Source of the DNA: Acephala macrosclerotiorum
Lineage: Eukaryota > Ascomycota > Leotiomycetes > Helotiales > Mollisiaceae
Direction of reading: 5' to 3'
DNA length: 64,000 nt
NCBI GenBank assembly: GCA_014904845.1
Contig: MU119202.1
Span: 124,001 to 188,000 of the forward strand
How positions within the stretch are numbered: position 1 is the stretch's first letter; every line of letters begins with the position of its first letter. The translations under genes and the position numbers were made by a program. A model generated the notes under the pieces. The model worked only from the letters and a program-made list of their open reading frames with translations. It searched no databases and was not told the origin of the DNA. Of the stretch, positions 35,815 through 46,699 are shown piece by piece.

Positions 35815-37082
35815 TCATGTATTGAAGAGCTCAGGAGGATTCTTCCACTCATTCAAGGACGAAGCAATCTTCTCTCTCATATCATGATCAACCTCATCGA
35901 TATCGAAACTACTGCTGCCACTAGCTGCTTGTGGCTTTCCTTTGTAGAACTTTCGAGGGTTGCTAAACATCCCTTGGTATCCATCAGACTGCGAATATGC
36001 CTAGGAGACGGTATCTGTACTTACATGCGGTAGAGTGTAAACTGCACTTTATCTTGCGAGCCTTCGACTCTTTTTTGAGGCGCCTCCAAGTAGCTACCTT
36101 CATCGAGTTGCTTTACATAGGACAATCCTGAGAACGAGAACTTCTCTTCGGAGATTCCCTCGTATAAGATTGAGTGGAACCGAGAAAGTCGTATATCTCC
36201 TCCGAATCGGGTTTCAAGATACTGCACCCATCCTAGGCCTCGGCGCAAGATTTCCTTTTCAGTTGGTGTTGGAAGTCCCGAACCAATGAGGATTTTGAAG
36301 ATTTTGGTAATCGTCATTGCCGGCTTGATTCTGTCCTTGAACGCGCCTTCCTTGTAGACGTTGAGCTGATTTGCTAGCGCCTTTAAGATGTACTTCATGA
36401 TGAGAGGGTAATTATCCACTTCGTCCGGCAAAGGGAGCCGTGGGATCTGGGAACGCGAGGATTTGTCGAAGGGTGGATTGTCTTGACGATGCCAACTGCT
36501 TTCTTTGTCTTCTTTACCCTCGCCTTATCCTCCAACTCCTCACTAGCGAGATCTACCTTACTGCGAATGGGAATACCGCCAGGCCCAGTGACAAGCGTTG
36601 GTCCATCAGGACTCAGCTCAACACTAGGATACTCTCCAGCTTTCCCGGGGTGCACGATGCGAGAAGAACCGTTGTCATCAACCTCAAGAGCAAAGACAGA
36701 CTTTCCGTCTGAACACAAGATCTAGAACCGCCGAAAATCAAGCCATTTGGGAGGGATAATTCCACTAAAGACTGGGTTGACTTTAAAAGCGTGAGCAACA
36801 TTGCGACGGTGGATCTCTTCGGAGCTCTGGCCAGCGTATGGGATCATCAGCTTCAGACCAAGGTTTAGATATTCCTTTTCTTCCTCGGCGGTCAGTTCCG
36901 ATACAATGATGGCCTCCAACACCTCCATAAGTGACATCTTGTCGGTGATCTTGCCTTCGAAGGTACCGTCCTTATAGGTATACCTTGTCCAGCAATACCT
37001 CCGTGTGCATCTTCAGATTTTTGGCAGAGGCCTCTGCGGCACTTGGCGGGACTTTAGACGTATCTGAATCGGAGGAATCCAT
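35815..37082 (-). pseudogene. Degenerate protein-coding gene of unknown family
   Basis: Starting at an ATG at 37082, a protein-like reading runs leftwards through about 1.25 kb but is broken several times: a frame change near 36975-37000, an in-frame TAG at 36722-36724 with coding-like sequence continuing in the same frame behind it, a frame change near 36440-36500, and a TAA at 36021-36023 followed by another protein-like stretch ending at a TGA at 35815-35817. Possible GT/AG pairs at the breaks would make introns of only 20-36 nt, well below the roughly 50 nt usual here. The pieces would sum to about 420 residues, mostly helical and charged, with no signal peptide or membrane span. I do not recognise the family. 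A decayed host gene or a captured foreign (for example viral nucleoprotein-sized) gene are both open. Confidence 0.55.
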
Positions 37083-38114
37083 CTTGGCTTTGGTTTCCCG
37101 ATGACTGTGGGGCGATCGGCGCGTGCTCAATAGTACAGATGGTGCTTTATACCTTGATTGAGAGATTGACGCGCTGAATATCGTTCTAAGGCTCAGAGAA
37201 CAATCGCAGATAACCGTCAAGGAACAGATCAGAAGGCAAAAGAATCACCGCGTTCAAATTCGTTGTTGGCAGAACTCGAGATTGTCGTGATCGTGACGCG
37301 AAGGCGGAGGTGAGCTCGAGTTGCCTATGGAGCTTATCAAGAGATTATTGCGCTCACTCGTACATTGATAGACATCGAATGACAATGACCCGAACCCTAT
37401 TGAGACGTTGTCACAGGTCGGCACAACGATGCCCTCCCTCTCAACGATTGATGACGGAGCCGCGCGTGTTTGGAGCAAGCTTTGCACAGCCCTTGAGCAT
37501 GCAAATCGTATGGGTTTCCCTTGGGGAGCAAGAGGCCACAACAGGAAACCTTGAACGAAGTCTGACATACGAATGATTACTCTCACTGATTCAATCTCTG
37601 TTCTGGATCTGAGAACTGAAGCCCTGGTCTGTAGCAAGGAAGTTTGGCGGGATCTAGAGTGCAAGGCTAGCAGTGGTATGTGCATAACATACTTTAAGTG
37701 CCTACGAGGCCCTGAGAATCTTCGTAGCATGTCTGCCATAATAGCAAGCCATCTGTTCATCCCCTTGGGAATGAGATCCCATTGGCTAAATCGCAAAACA
37801 AAGAATACGGTGATTAAATACTAGGAAACTGCTGAGTCTCAAGTATCTCATATCACACACGGGTGCCTCGAGATTTGCAAGAGAACGAGAGATCCACAAT
37901 TTCACGCACAAGCAAGTAAAACGAATTAAAGGGAGCGACAAAAAATGCTTTCTATGCCAGCCTGTCTTACCTGGCGAGCGACGAGGAAACTGCGCCATAT
38001 GTCCATATTGCCAAACGCCCGACACATGCATGACCCATCCACCCTAAGAGATCCGTCAAGAAGCAAACAATACAAACTCGTAGCCAGGCATTACGATGCG
38101 GAGTGAGCTGCACG
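37083..38114. other. Intergenic region, no convincing gene
   Basis: A 180-codon minus-strand frame (37254-37796) opens with TTG rather than ATG and shows no motif or codon pattern like its neighbours; I do not call it. The remainder is the 3' flank of the CK2 beta gene. Confidence 0.45.
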
Positions 38115-39490
38115 CTATATTTGGTTGATGAACTCTCCTCCCATCATCTCCCCATTCTCCAGGGCATCCATATCGACCTCTTCTTCTTCTTCTTCTTCCT
38201 CTTCCTCCGAGTCTTCGGCTTCAACATCCTCTTCGTCATCCTTGAACCCACTCTCAATCTCGAGCTTCCGTAGACGCTTGCGCATGTCGTCTCTTTGTGC
38301 GTGTTGCCATCGGATCAAAGTCGCTGGGGCATGAACTCGGAAACCGTAGATGCGGGGTATGTATCTATCATAAGTCTTTTGGGGAATCAAGGCGGGATAC
38401 ACCTGGAATATGATGTTGTGGAAGGAGGTGCCGAAGTATGCGCCATCGATGGCAGAGTGACGGGAGGATTTGGGGTTGTAGATGTCTTCGCACTTTGCGC
38501 AGTAAAGCTTCACAGCCTTTACATTCGGGTTGTCGGATTGTCCCATGGGTAAGAGAGGATGTGATTTACACATTACTCTCGGGCATTTCCCGAAGTCGGC
38601 TTTCTTGTATTTCTCCAACTAATCCAGGTCAGTACTTGTCGTATGTCCTGCTCGCAATGACCACCTACCATCTTAGCCAAGCCTCTCGTCGTGACGATAT
38701 ATCTGGCGTGCACCAGTCCATACAGATGCCTCGCAGACTTCTCGATCGTCTCCCTCATCTCATCGTCACAGTCCAGGTCAAACACATCGGTAACTAGGTC
38801 CAGTGCATATTGATAGTATTGAACTTCAGTATTCAGGCCAGTAAGGTTGAATCGGTCGGTCAGATAATCTTCGTCAATTTCGCAGAAATATTCGTTGCCT
38901 CGAGAGGAGATGAACTAATAAGCGGCAATCAGCAAGGGGACTTCCAAAATATGACATCCAGAGAAGAAATAGTACACGGGAAATCCAGGGCTCGTCGGGC
39001 TCGATGGGCTTCGACAACTTCTTAAATTTGCGCTTGGTGGGAGGCATCGTGAGGTAATTCCGAGGCTCGATATGGCGATAGAACGAAGTCAAAGTCTCGA
39101 AGAGGTAGATCACAAGAATTAGCAAATGCGCTTGCTCTAAGATCGTGCTACCCCAAGCTCAGATGTTTTCGCAGAAGTATATGGAGTGTCGCGTCGCATA
39201 TCGTAATGTTTTGTGGCCGGCTGTTGTTGGCGAGATGACAATAGTGAATGAGGGCTTTTGTCGTCGCAGATTTCCGGCGGAATCTCCAACATCGTCTCCT
39301 TCCTTCTCCCATGATGCCCCCTCCCTCCTGCCGGCGAGGATCCGCTAGGCGCATAGAGTTTAAAGAATGACAGACTCACCCAATCTCTGTCACTTTGTCA
39401 GTTTCTGAGCCTGAAGATAGCGAGAAATATTAGAACCTACCTCCAGTAGCTCGTGTAGTCGCTATCCGTCTCACTATTGAAGTCGTCCAT
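38115..39490 (-). CDS. CKB1: Casein kinase 2 regulatory (beta) subunit
   Basis: Exons 39490..39441, 39386..39380, 38914..38669 and 38618..38115, 268 aa. Start MDDFNSETDSDYTSYW; a 7-nt micro-exon supplies RDW, then FISSRGNEYFCEIDEDYL, the hallmark N-lobe. The zinc finger uses Cys113, Cys118, Cys141 and Cys144 (KCPRVMC ... LYCAKC) and mediates the beta-beta dimer in the family. The C-terminus carries a Glu-rich run encoded by a CTT/CTC repeat (about 38175-38210). CK2 beta assembles with catalytic alpha subunits as a constitutive nuclear/cytosolic Ser/Thr kinase; in Neurospora it tunes the clock. Intron 2 is unusually long (465 nt) and contains a candidate alternative first exon, listed separately. 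Confidence 0.93.
38976..39047 (-). other. CKB1: Candidate alternative first exon of CKB1
   Basis: Inside the 465-nt intron 2, an ATG at 39047 opens 24 codons reading MPPTKRKFKKLSKP followed by IEPDEPWISR, ending exactly in phase 0 before a GTACTA donor at 38975, which could splice to the exon at 38914 (FISSRGNEYF). The resulting junction WISR-F resembles animal CK2 beta (SWISWF) and would replace the acidic N-terminus with a basic one. Phase fit and family resemblance support it; the donor is weak and no transcript evidence exists. Confidence 0.4.
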
Positions 39491-40126
39491 TTTCACGTCG
39501 CCCTATGCGTGGCGGGTGAATGTGGGAAGGAGTCACCTTCAAGGCTGGAGGTTGATTTTGGGAAACAAGATGTGAGGCTCTGGAACCGAGAGTTGGAGGG
39601 GTATCTGTGGCCCCCCTTTTCGAGATCCTTGCAACTTTGGACTGCAGCCTTTAAAATTTGAGATATTTTTCAAATATGCAATCTCATTTTTTGGCAGAAT
39701 AAGTCATAATTTTCCGTGATTAGTACAGGAGATGAAAATTGTATTGTAAAATAAATCAGGCACCCAAGGTCACGCGTCGCCCCCAATAAATGTCTGACTT
39801 GACGTCGCTCTTTCGGGCAATATGAGTCTCCCAGAACTCGTGGGTCTTTATAATCTTTATTTTACGGTTCTCATGGCTTACACACATTCTTGTAGGAACT
39901 CAGCTTGTCTAATGCCGTTTTACAAGGCGATCTCTTCTGTTCTTCGTGATCGTACGGAGAAAATTTGGCGGAGCTTCGACGAAATCAAGTATCGAGGCCT
40001 AGTTCCCCGTCGATGACAAGGTGGGATAGTGCGATCTTGATCGGTAAGTAGTATTCAAAATGGTCTGTCTTCATCTTCGCTGGACTCCAATGCTCCGTGA
40101 CGCCACCTATGCTACTGTATACATGC
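39491..40126. other. Intergenic region, no gene seen
   Basis: Upstream of CKB1 and downstream of RIC1. A 64-codon plus-strand frame at 39822-40016 has no support. Confidence 0.55.
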
Positions 40127-43100
40127 CTACTGGCCTGTGATATCACTCTGCGGAGAGAAATAGTCAGTCGGGCTGCTTTCTCTGGTGTCCCCTTGACTCA
40201 GGGGACTATGTCCATCGCTGCTTTCTCCATCTGCATCGCTATTACTCCTCCCATTCGAAGTAGAAGAACTCTTCAACCTTTGTGGGACCTTCAACCTCGT
40301 CCCTTCAAAGAGGAAGCTACTGTTCTCACGTTCATCCCTGGGACTTCGTAGATTGACCATCTCCAAAGCCTCAATGAGCGTTGCTCCACTTTCATCTAGT
40401 GCTGTCAAGAATCGAGCAAGCTCTTTACACAGCTCCCAGTCTTGCTCATCCTTGGCCCGTGAGAGCAGGCGGACTAATTGCTCAGAGCTCGAGCTCAGTT
40501 CTTCAAATGTGTGTAGGATTAGAAGATACCCCCCTGCGGTTTTTAGAGACCCTCTTTGTAAGGACTCCTCGAAGAGTTCTTGAGGGGGTGGCAGATAAGC
40601 AAAGAGTGTACGCCAAGATCGGACTTCGGTTTTCCGAGTACACTGAACTACGATATCAAGATACTCGGGAAAAGAAGACAGGAACGACAGTACGCGAGGC
40701 AAGAGGGCATTTTCAGGTGACGGTGGATTGTCGACTTCTTCGTCAAGAACATTATGAAGGAGAATCTCCAGCGAATGTGCGAAATATTCCAAGTTCTGAT
40801 ATCGATGGGCGAGATGCAGGGCAGCAGATGAATCGTATCGTGATAAATGAAAACGAAGCACCTGGGGGATGAAGAGATGGGTCTGAAGTCATGTCAGTAA
40901 CATGGAATCGTAAAATAAAGAAGGGACATACTCGTATTGTGAACTTGAAGAAAGCAAATTTTACATCTCGACGCTGAACAAGGTCCGGCTCAACACCAAG
41001 AAGTATTCCTTTGCCTAATAATGCAGACATCGGATAGAAGTCTACAGGTATGGATACCATGGGTGGCAGTTCGCGACCCAACTCCGAAGGTGCTGATCGA
41101 AGGACGTCTTGAACCTCCGTCCACAACTTCATCTCGTTGCCTTCAAATATCCAAAGCGAATCTCTGAGACCATTCCCTTCATCTTGTCTAGGATGCCCGC
41201 CGTCTGAGCCGTCTGTTGTTTCCGACAACTGTGGGGTGCTAGCAATTGGCAAATCTCTCATCAAAGCGTAGTATTCGACATTTTGCGCAATGACGCGCAT
41301 TTCATACTTTAACTTTCGCTCCTCGTTCAATGATGGCTGCAATAGAACGAGCTTGCCATCGACGAGAAAGAGGACAGTAGCCACGGCCACATCTTGCGAG
41401 GGGTCACCCTCTAGTATTTGATCGTCAGGCAGAATCCAACTCAAACCTCGTACTCGAGCAGGCGATCTGACTATACCGTGAAAGGCAATTTGACCGACCT
41501 GGAGGAGTTTCATAGTACCTGATACGGCTGTGAAGATATAGTGGTAAAGGAGGTTGTCATAGGTGTAGACAAGTAAGGAGTCCTCCCCAGAAGGGGTAAT
41601 AAGGATTACCGGGGAGGGTAGTGCCACTGCATGCAGCATCAATGAGCTATCAAGGGCTGCTTCCCGTGAGTAAAGGCGGAGTTCGAACGAATCTCCAGCT
41701 TCAATTGCAGCCACTAGGATGTGTTGATGCCAGCACATTCCACCTCGCACTTGAAACTCGTTCTCCATATTCTCATTGACAAATGTCTTCCATCGACCGC
41801 TGTTTATGCTGTAATGAGCCAGGCCACGACGACCTGCTACAGCAACATATCTTCCATCGGCGGATATGATAGAGCATCGCATAGGCCATTGGTCTACGAG
41901 ATAGCTAGAAGGGATCTGGGCGGTATGCCATAGGGACGATTCCGCTGATATTGTGGTTAGATCGGGAAGATCATAACCTCGATATACCATTATGTTCGAA
42001 GTGGTCTGAAGCAGCGTTCGTGAGATATTTGCTGACGCATAGCATCCCGTAATAGCGCTTCGAGCCATCTCAATCGTCCAAATTCGATCATCTTCCTGGC
42101 CGATGATGAGAATTTCCGATCCGCCGCCTAGCCATGCTGCCTCCTTCACTCCTTCCAGCCAGCCCTCTTCGTGATCCTCAGAGATACGTCGATCTGCGCC
42201 AAAGCTAGTTGCTCCTGGTTTTCCGAAAACGCTCCAAGTAGCCCAGCCATTCTCATACCCAGCGAAAAGGCAGTATCCATCTGGGGAATAGGTCAAACAT
42301 GTCAGTCTCCCTGAGGACAAAGGTGAGACAGAAGCTTTATGCCTGTGAGATGGAGGTATGTTCCCAACATAGTCTCGGGCTGTATAGATCTGGATGGTGC
42401 CATCGGAGCAGCCGACTGCAATCAAAGAAAACCTCGCATTTATAGCCGCTTTCACCGCGCTGCCTCCAGTAGTCTCAGGATTGTGAAAGCAGTATCCCCG
42501 AAAGAGTTTCCGTGACCCCTCTGCTTCCCCGGAATGCGAGAGTTTCTGCACAGCATATGCTTTCCCATCATTTGTGATCCAGGTTGATAGGTTCATCGGC
42601 CTATCATGTATCATTTCCGTCACGGTGGTTCTCTTCGGCATCCAATCCATGCGACTAAATAGTTCGGTGCTGGTCTGATTCCCAGCATGATCTGGTGTCC
42701 ATCTGATACATTGAACTGCTGCCGGCTTCTGAGTCGCAACTACTAGTTCATCATCCAGAGCCAACGCTCTGCCAATGCCTGCATCAACCTTAATCACCAT
42801 TCGAAAACGTACGCTTACTTCGCGCACCCCTCCACCTTCTCCAGGGCCCCAGAGAATCCTGTCTCCTCCTTGACTTCTCGCCCCGCTGAAATTGCTTTGC
42901 CTCCGTGTTTGTACACTAGTATGAGATGCGAAATGTGGCCGGTATACTCGAGCATCCGGATCCGTTGCCAAGGTATAAGTAATTAGATATCCCGAGGTCG
43001 TTTGAACCACAAAAATCGCGGAGTCGGGACGGACAAGGAGAGAAACATTGGGACCGTAGGTAGTAAGTGACTTCTTCGACCTGACAACAACAGCAAGTAC

Positions 43101-43547
43101 AGCTGTTGGCTATGAAGAAAATATTAGCTAAGTACTGAATGAGCCATGCCCAATGGTACACACCTTGGTTTGCCATATTGTTAGAGATGTTGAGGTGATG
43201 ACCGCAAAAAGGTGGCCAGTCCGAGGTATCTTGAGAGACAAGAGAGGCTCGTTGTCTGCAGACCCAGACAATGTTGTATCATGGCCGTTGAATCGAACCG
43301 AATGTCGTCGTTGGGTGTCATGCTCAATGGGCCTAATTCCTGGGGTCATAGGAGTCACCGGGGTGGAAACGCCAGATACATCCTCACTATCAGTTTCTCC
43401 TCCGATGATAGGAGCCTCCAGCAAAGAGCCACTCCCCTCTGTAGTCTCGCGGGACTCTGCATCATCGTCTAAGTCGAATGTACGGTCTCTCGGCGCCTTG
43501 CTTGTACTTGCTGCATATACGCTGGGAGCTCCAATGGGCCAGTACAT
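40127..43547 (-). CDS. RIC1: RIC1, Rab6/Ypt6 guanine-nucleotide exchange factor subunit
   Basis: Exons 43547..43164, 43109..40932 and 40882..40127, 1105 aa. N-terminus MYWPIGAPSVYA followed by a Ser/Thr/Pro-rich insertion, then GHLFAVITSTSLTIWQTKP, the start of the WD40-like propeller characteristic of RIC1. The middle holds repeat-like beta segments; the C-terminal RIC1 helical domain includes HLFIPQVLRFHLSRYDSSAA-type sequence and HRYQNLEYFAHSLEILLH, ELARFLTALDE. RIC1 pairs with RGP1 at the Golgi to activate Ypt6/Rab6 for retrograde endosome-to-Golgi traffic. A Ser-rich tail ends the protein. It is divergent from TEX1 across a 455-bp shared upstream region. Confidence 0.92.
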
Positions 43548-44002
43548 GGCTTCTCAGTAGCAACGGCTACTTCATTCGTGTGGCGGCATGCCAAAAGACT
43601 GGCATAAGTGAAGGAGCGCAAGCAAAGAAGCTCCAGTTCCAGCATTTGTGTAAGAGCTCCCTGTTGAAAGCCCCAAGTAGCTCGGGTTCGGTAAATCTTG
43701 CCGCCGGAACAGGGGTGCATTGACAGGGTCCTCGAATTGTGGAGGGAGGCTAGCTTGCCGGGAACTTGTCCAATTCATTTTCATCTCAAAAGTTGTTTTT
43801 CATATCTGATTCATTGTTCATTGTACCATCATAGTTGAATCACTCTTCGCAAATGTACCGGTTCATTGTCCTAGATCGCCACCATTTTTCTGGCATAAAA
43901 GTCTAGCTTTGCGCATAAAAGTTCCTGCCCTCAAAACATCTACCAGAGCGCGTAGGCGACGATTCCTAGTCTCAAAGATAGTCTCTGCTAAAAGATCTTT
44001 GC
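43548..44002. promoter_or_regulatory. Bidirectional upstream region of RIC1 and TEX1
   Basis: 455 bp between two divergent start codons, with no coding frame of its own; it must hold both promoters. No specific site identified. Confidence 0.6.
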
Positions 44003-45397
44003 ATGGCTCCTATTCAGCTTCGTCCACGTCAAAGTGTGGCGAAGGAGAGATTCGCGACCCTCTTTGGTGCTCAGAAAACAGTTTCCTACCACGACCCACA
44101 AGCTTCTAGAGGCGCTGGCAATCATGGGTAAGTTGAACTTCCTCCTGATAACCGCAAGCACATGACTATCGAAGTTGTGCTTTCCATCTCTGAGATTTGA
44201 AGAGACGTACAGTGCTTGCGCATATATGGAGGATTCTTCGGTCACATTTCTACCATCACACGCGCAGACAACATCTCTTCCATTTCCTTCGTTTCTCTTA
44301 CTCGAGTTAGGCAATACTTGGTTTTTCGTCTTTCAAACATAACAAAATGCTAACAGTAACATTATAGCTTGCGCTCTATTGCTTGGAACCCTCTTGGGAC
44401 CTTGATAGCAACAGGTTCAGTAGACCGGACGCTTAGAGTGTAAGTCGTCTAGACCTTACTATTTACAATAGCTTACATCTAAAGATGGAACCCAGAAAGA
44501 CAAAATGTCAAGTACTCAACCGAGCTGAAAGGGCATGCGGCCGGAATCGAGCAAGTCGCATTCAATCCAGTAAAGGACGCCGAGTTATGCAGCGTCAGTA
44601 GCGATGGTGTAGTCAAGTTCTGGGACGTGAGAACGAAAGCAGTCATCAACGAGATTAAGGGACTTGGCGAAGCGTTCACTCTTGCCTGGCACCCTGAAGG
44701 CGAGACTCTACTGGTCGGTAATAAGGTATGTTTGGTCTTGCAATAATCGTTTCTTGAATTCGACTCGAAGTCGAAACGTCTCTTGTTTGCTAGAAGTGAT
44801 CTTACATGATACTAATATGTTTAGGATGACAACATATTTGTACTGTCCCCAACACAGCCACAACCAATCACCTCACATCAACAGACTGTACAAACCAACA
44901 AAATGACTTTCAGCCACAGTGGGGACAAGGTATTCTTGACCACTGGTGAAGGTCGTGTCAAGATCCTCTCATTCCCAGATTTCGAGCCCGTCTTCCATTT
45001 GAGTCATGATCCTTCCACTCCATTCACCTTGAATGGCCACACCTCCTCCTGCATCTCCATAGACCTCCAGCCAACAGCACGCTTTCTCGCTACTGGAGGT
45101 TCAGACTCTATCATTGCGCTCTGGGATACATCTGATTGGATCTGTCAAAGAACTCTCATAGATATGGTTGGTCCTGTCAGGAGTATTAGCTTTAGCTTTG
45201 ATGGGAGTTACATTGTTGGTGGTTCTGACGAAGGCCCTGGCTTGGAGATCGCCCATGCAGAGACAGGAGAGTATATCTACAACGTCAAGACCGCTGGCCC
45301 TTGCCCAATTGTTGCTTGGCATCCCAACAAGTATTGTCTTGCTTACACAGATCTTGGGAGTCTGAAGATTATAGGGGTTGATCCAGAAAGGAAATAG
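44003..45397 (+). CDS. TEX1: THO complex WD40 subunit TEX1/THOC3
   Basis: Exons 44003..44127, 44368..44439, 44485..44725 and 44825..45397, 336 aa. A seven-bladed WD40 propeller: LRSIAWNPLGTLIATGSVDRTLRVW, GIEQVAFNP ... CSVSSDGVVKFWDVR, GEAFTLAWHPEG, MTFSHSGDKVFLTT, FLATGGSDSIIALWD, VRSISFSFDGSYIVGGSDEG and a last VAWHP blade. Length and blade order match THOC3, which acts in the nucleus in the TREX/THO complex linking transcription to mRNA export. Intron 1 is 240 nt, the others 45-99 nt. A generic WD40 protein is the alternative, but the overall match to THOC3 is good. Confidence 0.88.
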
Positions 45398-45631
45398 CTC
45401 TTTTACGCGTGGGAATCGATTGGTGCATTTTGTCGCAATTTTGGGCATCATAGATTTGAGGAACTCTGAGCACTTGGAAACTAAAAAGGGTCGCCGCGTC
45501 GATCAGTAGACCTTCGTCCATAATTCAATTCACTCCACATCGAACAGAACCTCTGGCAGATATCTTCCTTCACACGTTTCCGAGCTTTGACAGGTCAAGT
45601 CACATACCTCAAGTACGCCACGCATTCAAGG

Positions 45632-45829
45632 TCAGACAATCTCGTACCCACTATATATACTTCCCTTTTCAATGTCCCGAAGCATTTTCGACAATAGCTT
45701 ATTGTGCTTTTCCTCTCTCACTGTCTCAGGGTCACGTGTGTATGGACCGACTAAAAGGGGATGAGGCCACGTCGTCCAAGTATACTTTCCACGCTCGTAT
45801 CTCGTATCACCTTCCTTGATGGCGGCCAT
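45632..45829 (-). CDS. Possible small protein, 65 aa
   Basis: ATG at 45829 in a strong context (GACATGGCC). The product is mixed charged and aromatic (TRYERGKYTWTTWPHPLL, then EEKHNKLLSKMLRDIEKG) and looks more protein-like than random frames. The frame stays open upstream to at least 45862 without an ATG, so it might be a last exon of a longer gene. No family recognised. Confidence 0.4.
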   Translation of the reverse strand: MAAIKEGDTRYERGKYTWTTWPHPLLVGPYTRDPETVREEKHNKLLSKMLRDIEKGSIYSGYEIV

Positions 45830-46699
45830 GTCTCGTCGAAAAACGTCTCCCTCGATATCCAAGAGTAGTAATCAAGCGAGTCGGCCTGATATTCATCCGA
45901 CTTTAAGTTCCGCAGATGTCCGAGTGCAGGGATGGAAGTTCACCACTGTGTTTTATTGGCATAACATGACCCCTCCACAAGGCTGAGAGACACGACTTCG
46001 ACCGGCCGCCGGCCGAGGTGACAGGCAAAGTGCGATAGCGTTTCCACACCGCGACAGCTTACGGAAGCAAGCACGCGAAGCGCTGGTGCCTTGTGCCCCC
46101 CATTCCAACCTCATTTGATGGCGGCTGGGTCAGCCCGGCCGTCTGAATCACTCGACGTGCATTTGCATCCATAGTTTGGTTCAGACACTGCCACGGTCAT
46201 CAGACTCTCTGGTGAAAATACTGTCTTCGCGTCGACTCCTCGCGTTGTCATAACTGAGGCCAATTCTTCGCCCCAGAAATCGCCTGCCTCAGGGTCCTTG
46301 CCAGACGATCGAGAAGCCCCCAGCCGGTTGGAGCTCTAAAAGTCTAATTTAACTTATCGGTATTCGAAGCGAACGCCGACCGTTTATCAAGTTGGACTTT
46401 CTGCAGGGCGCTCGCGAACCCTCTTCTACAGACTTCACCAACTCAACGCTGTTCACAGCAAAATATGTAATTGGCGCGCACCAAGCCGTGGTCTGTTATA
46501 TTGAACATCTTGCCGTCTCCTTTCTTGCGCAAGAAACTGAAATCCGAAGCGGTCTAAGTGCGGCACGGCTTCGCTTGCTACATTAACATCAGGGACAAGC
46601 GGGACGCAACATATTTTCACTCGACCATCGACGCGACTGATTGAGGCGGCGGTTGAGTATTCGATTGCAGAGTAGCTAGAAGCTAGAAGAACTCTGAAC
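45830..46699. other. Upstream region of the Zn2Cys6 gene
   Basis: GC-rich, with a tandem pair of CGGCCG palindromes at 46003-46015 that contains several CGG triplets of the kind bound by Zn2Cys6 factors. Otherwise no coding feature. Confidence 0.5.

Noticed and set aside
37254..37796. 180-codon minus-strand frame
   Set aside because: Begins with TTG, no domain, no splice-compatible extension and opposite-strand frames of similar length in the same place; likely chance.
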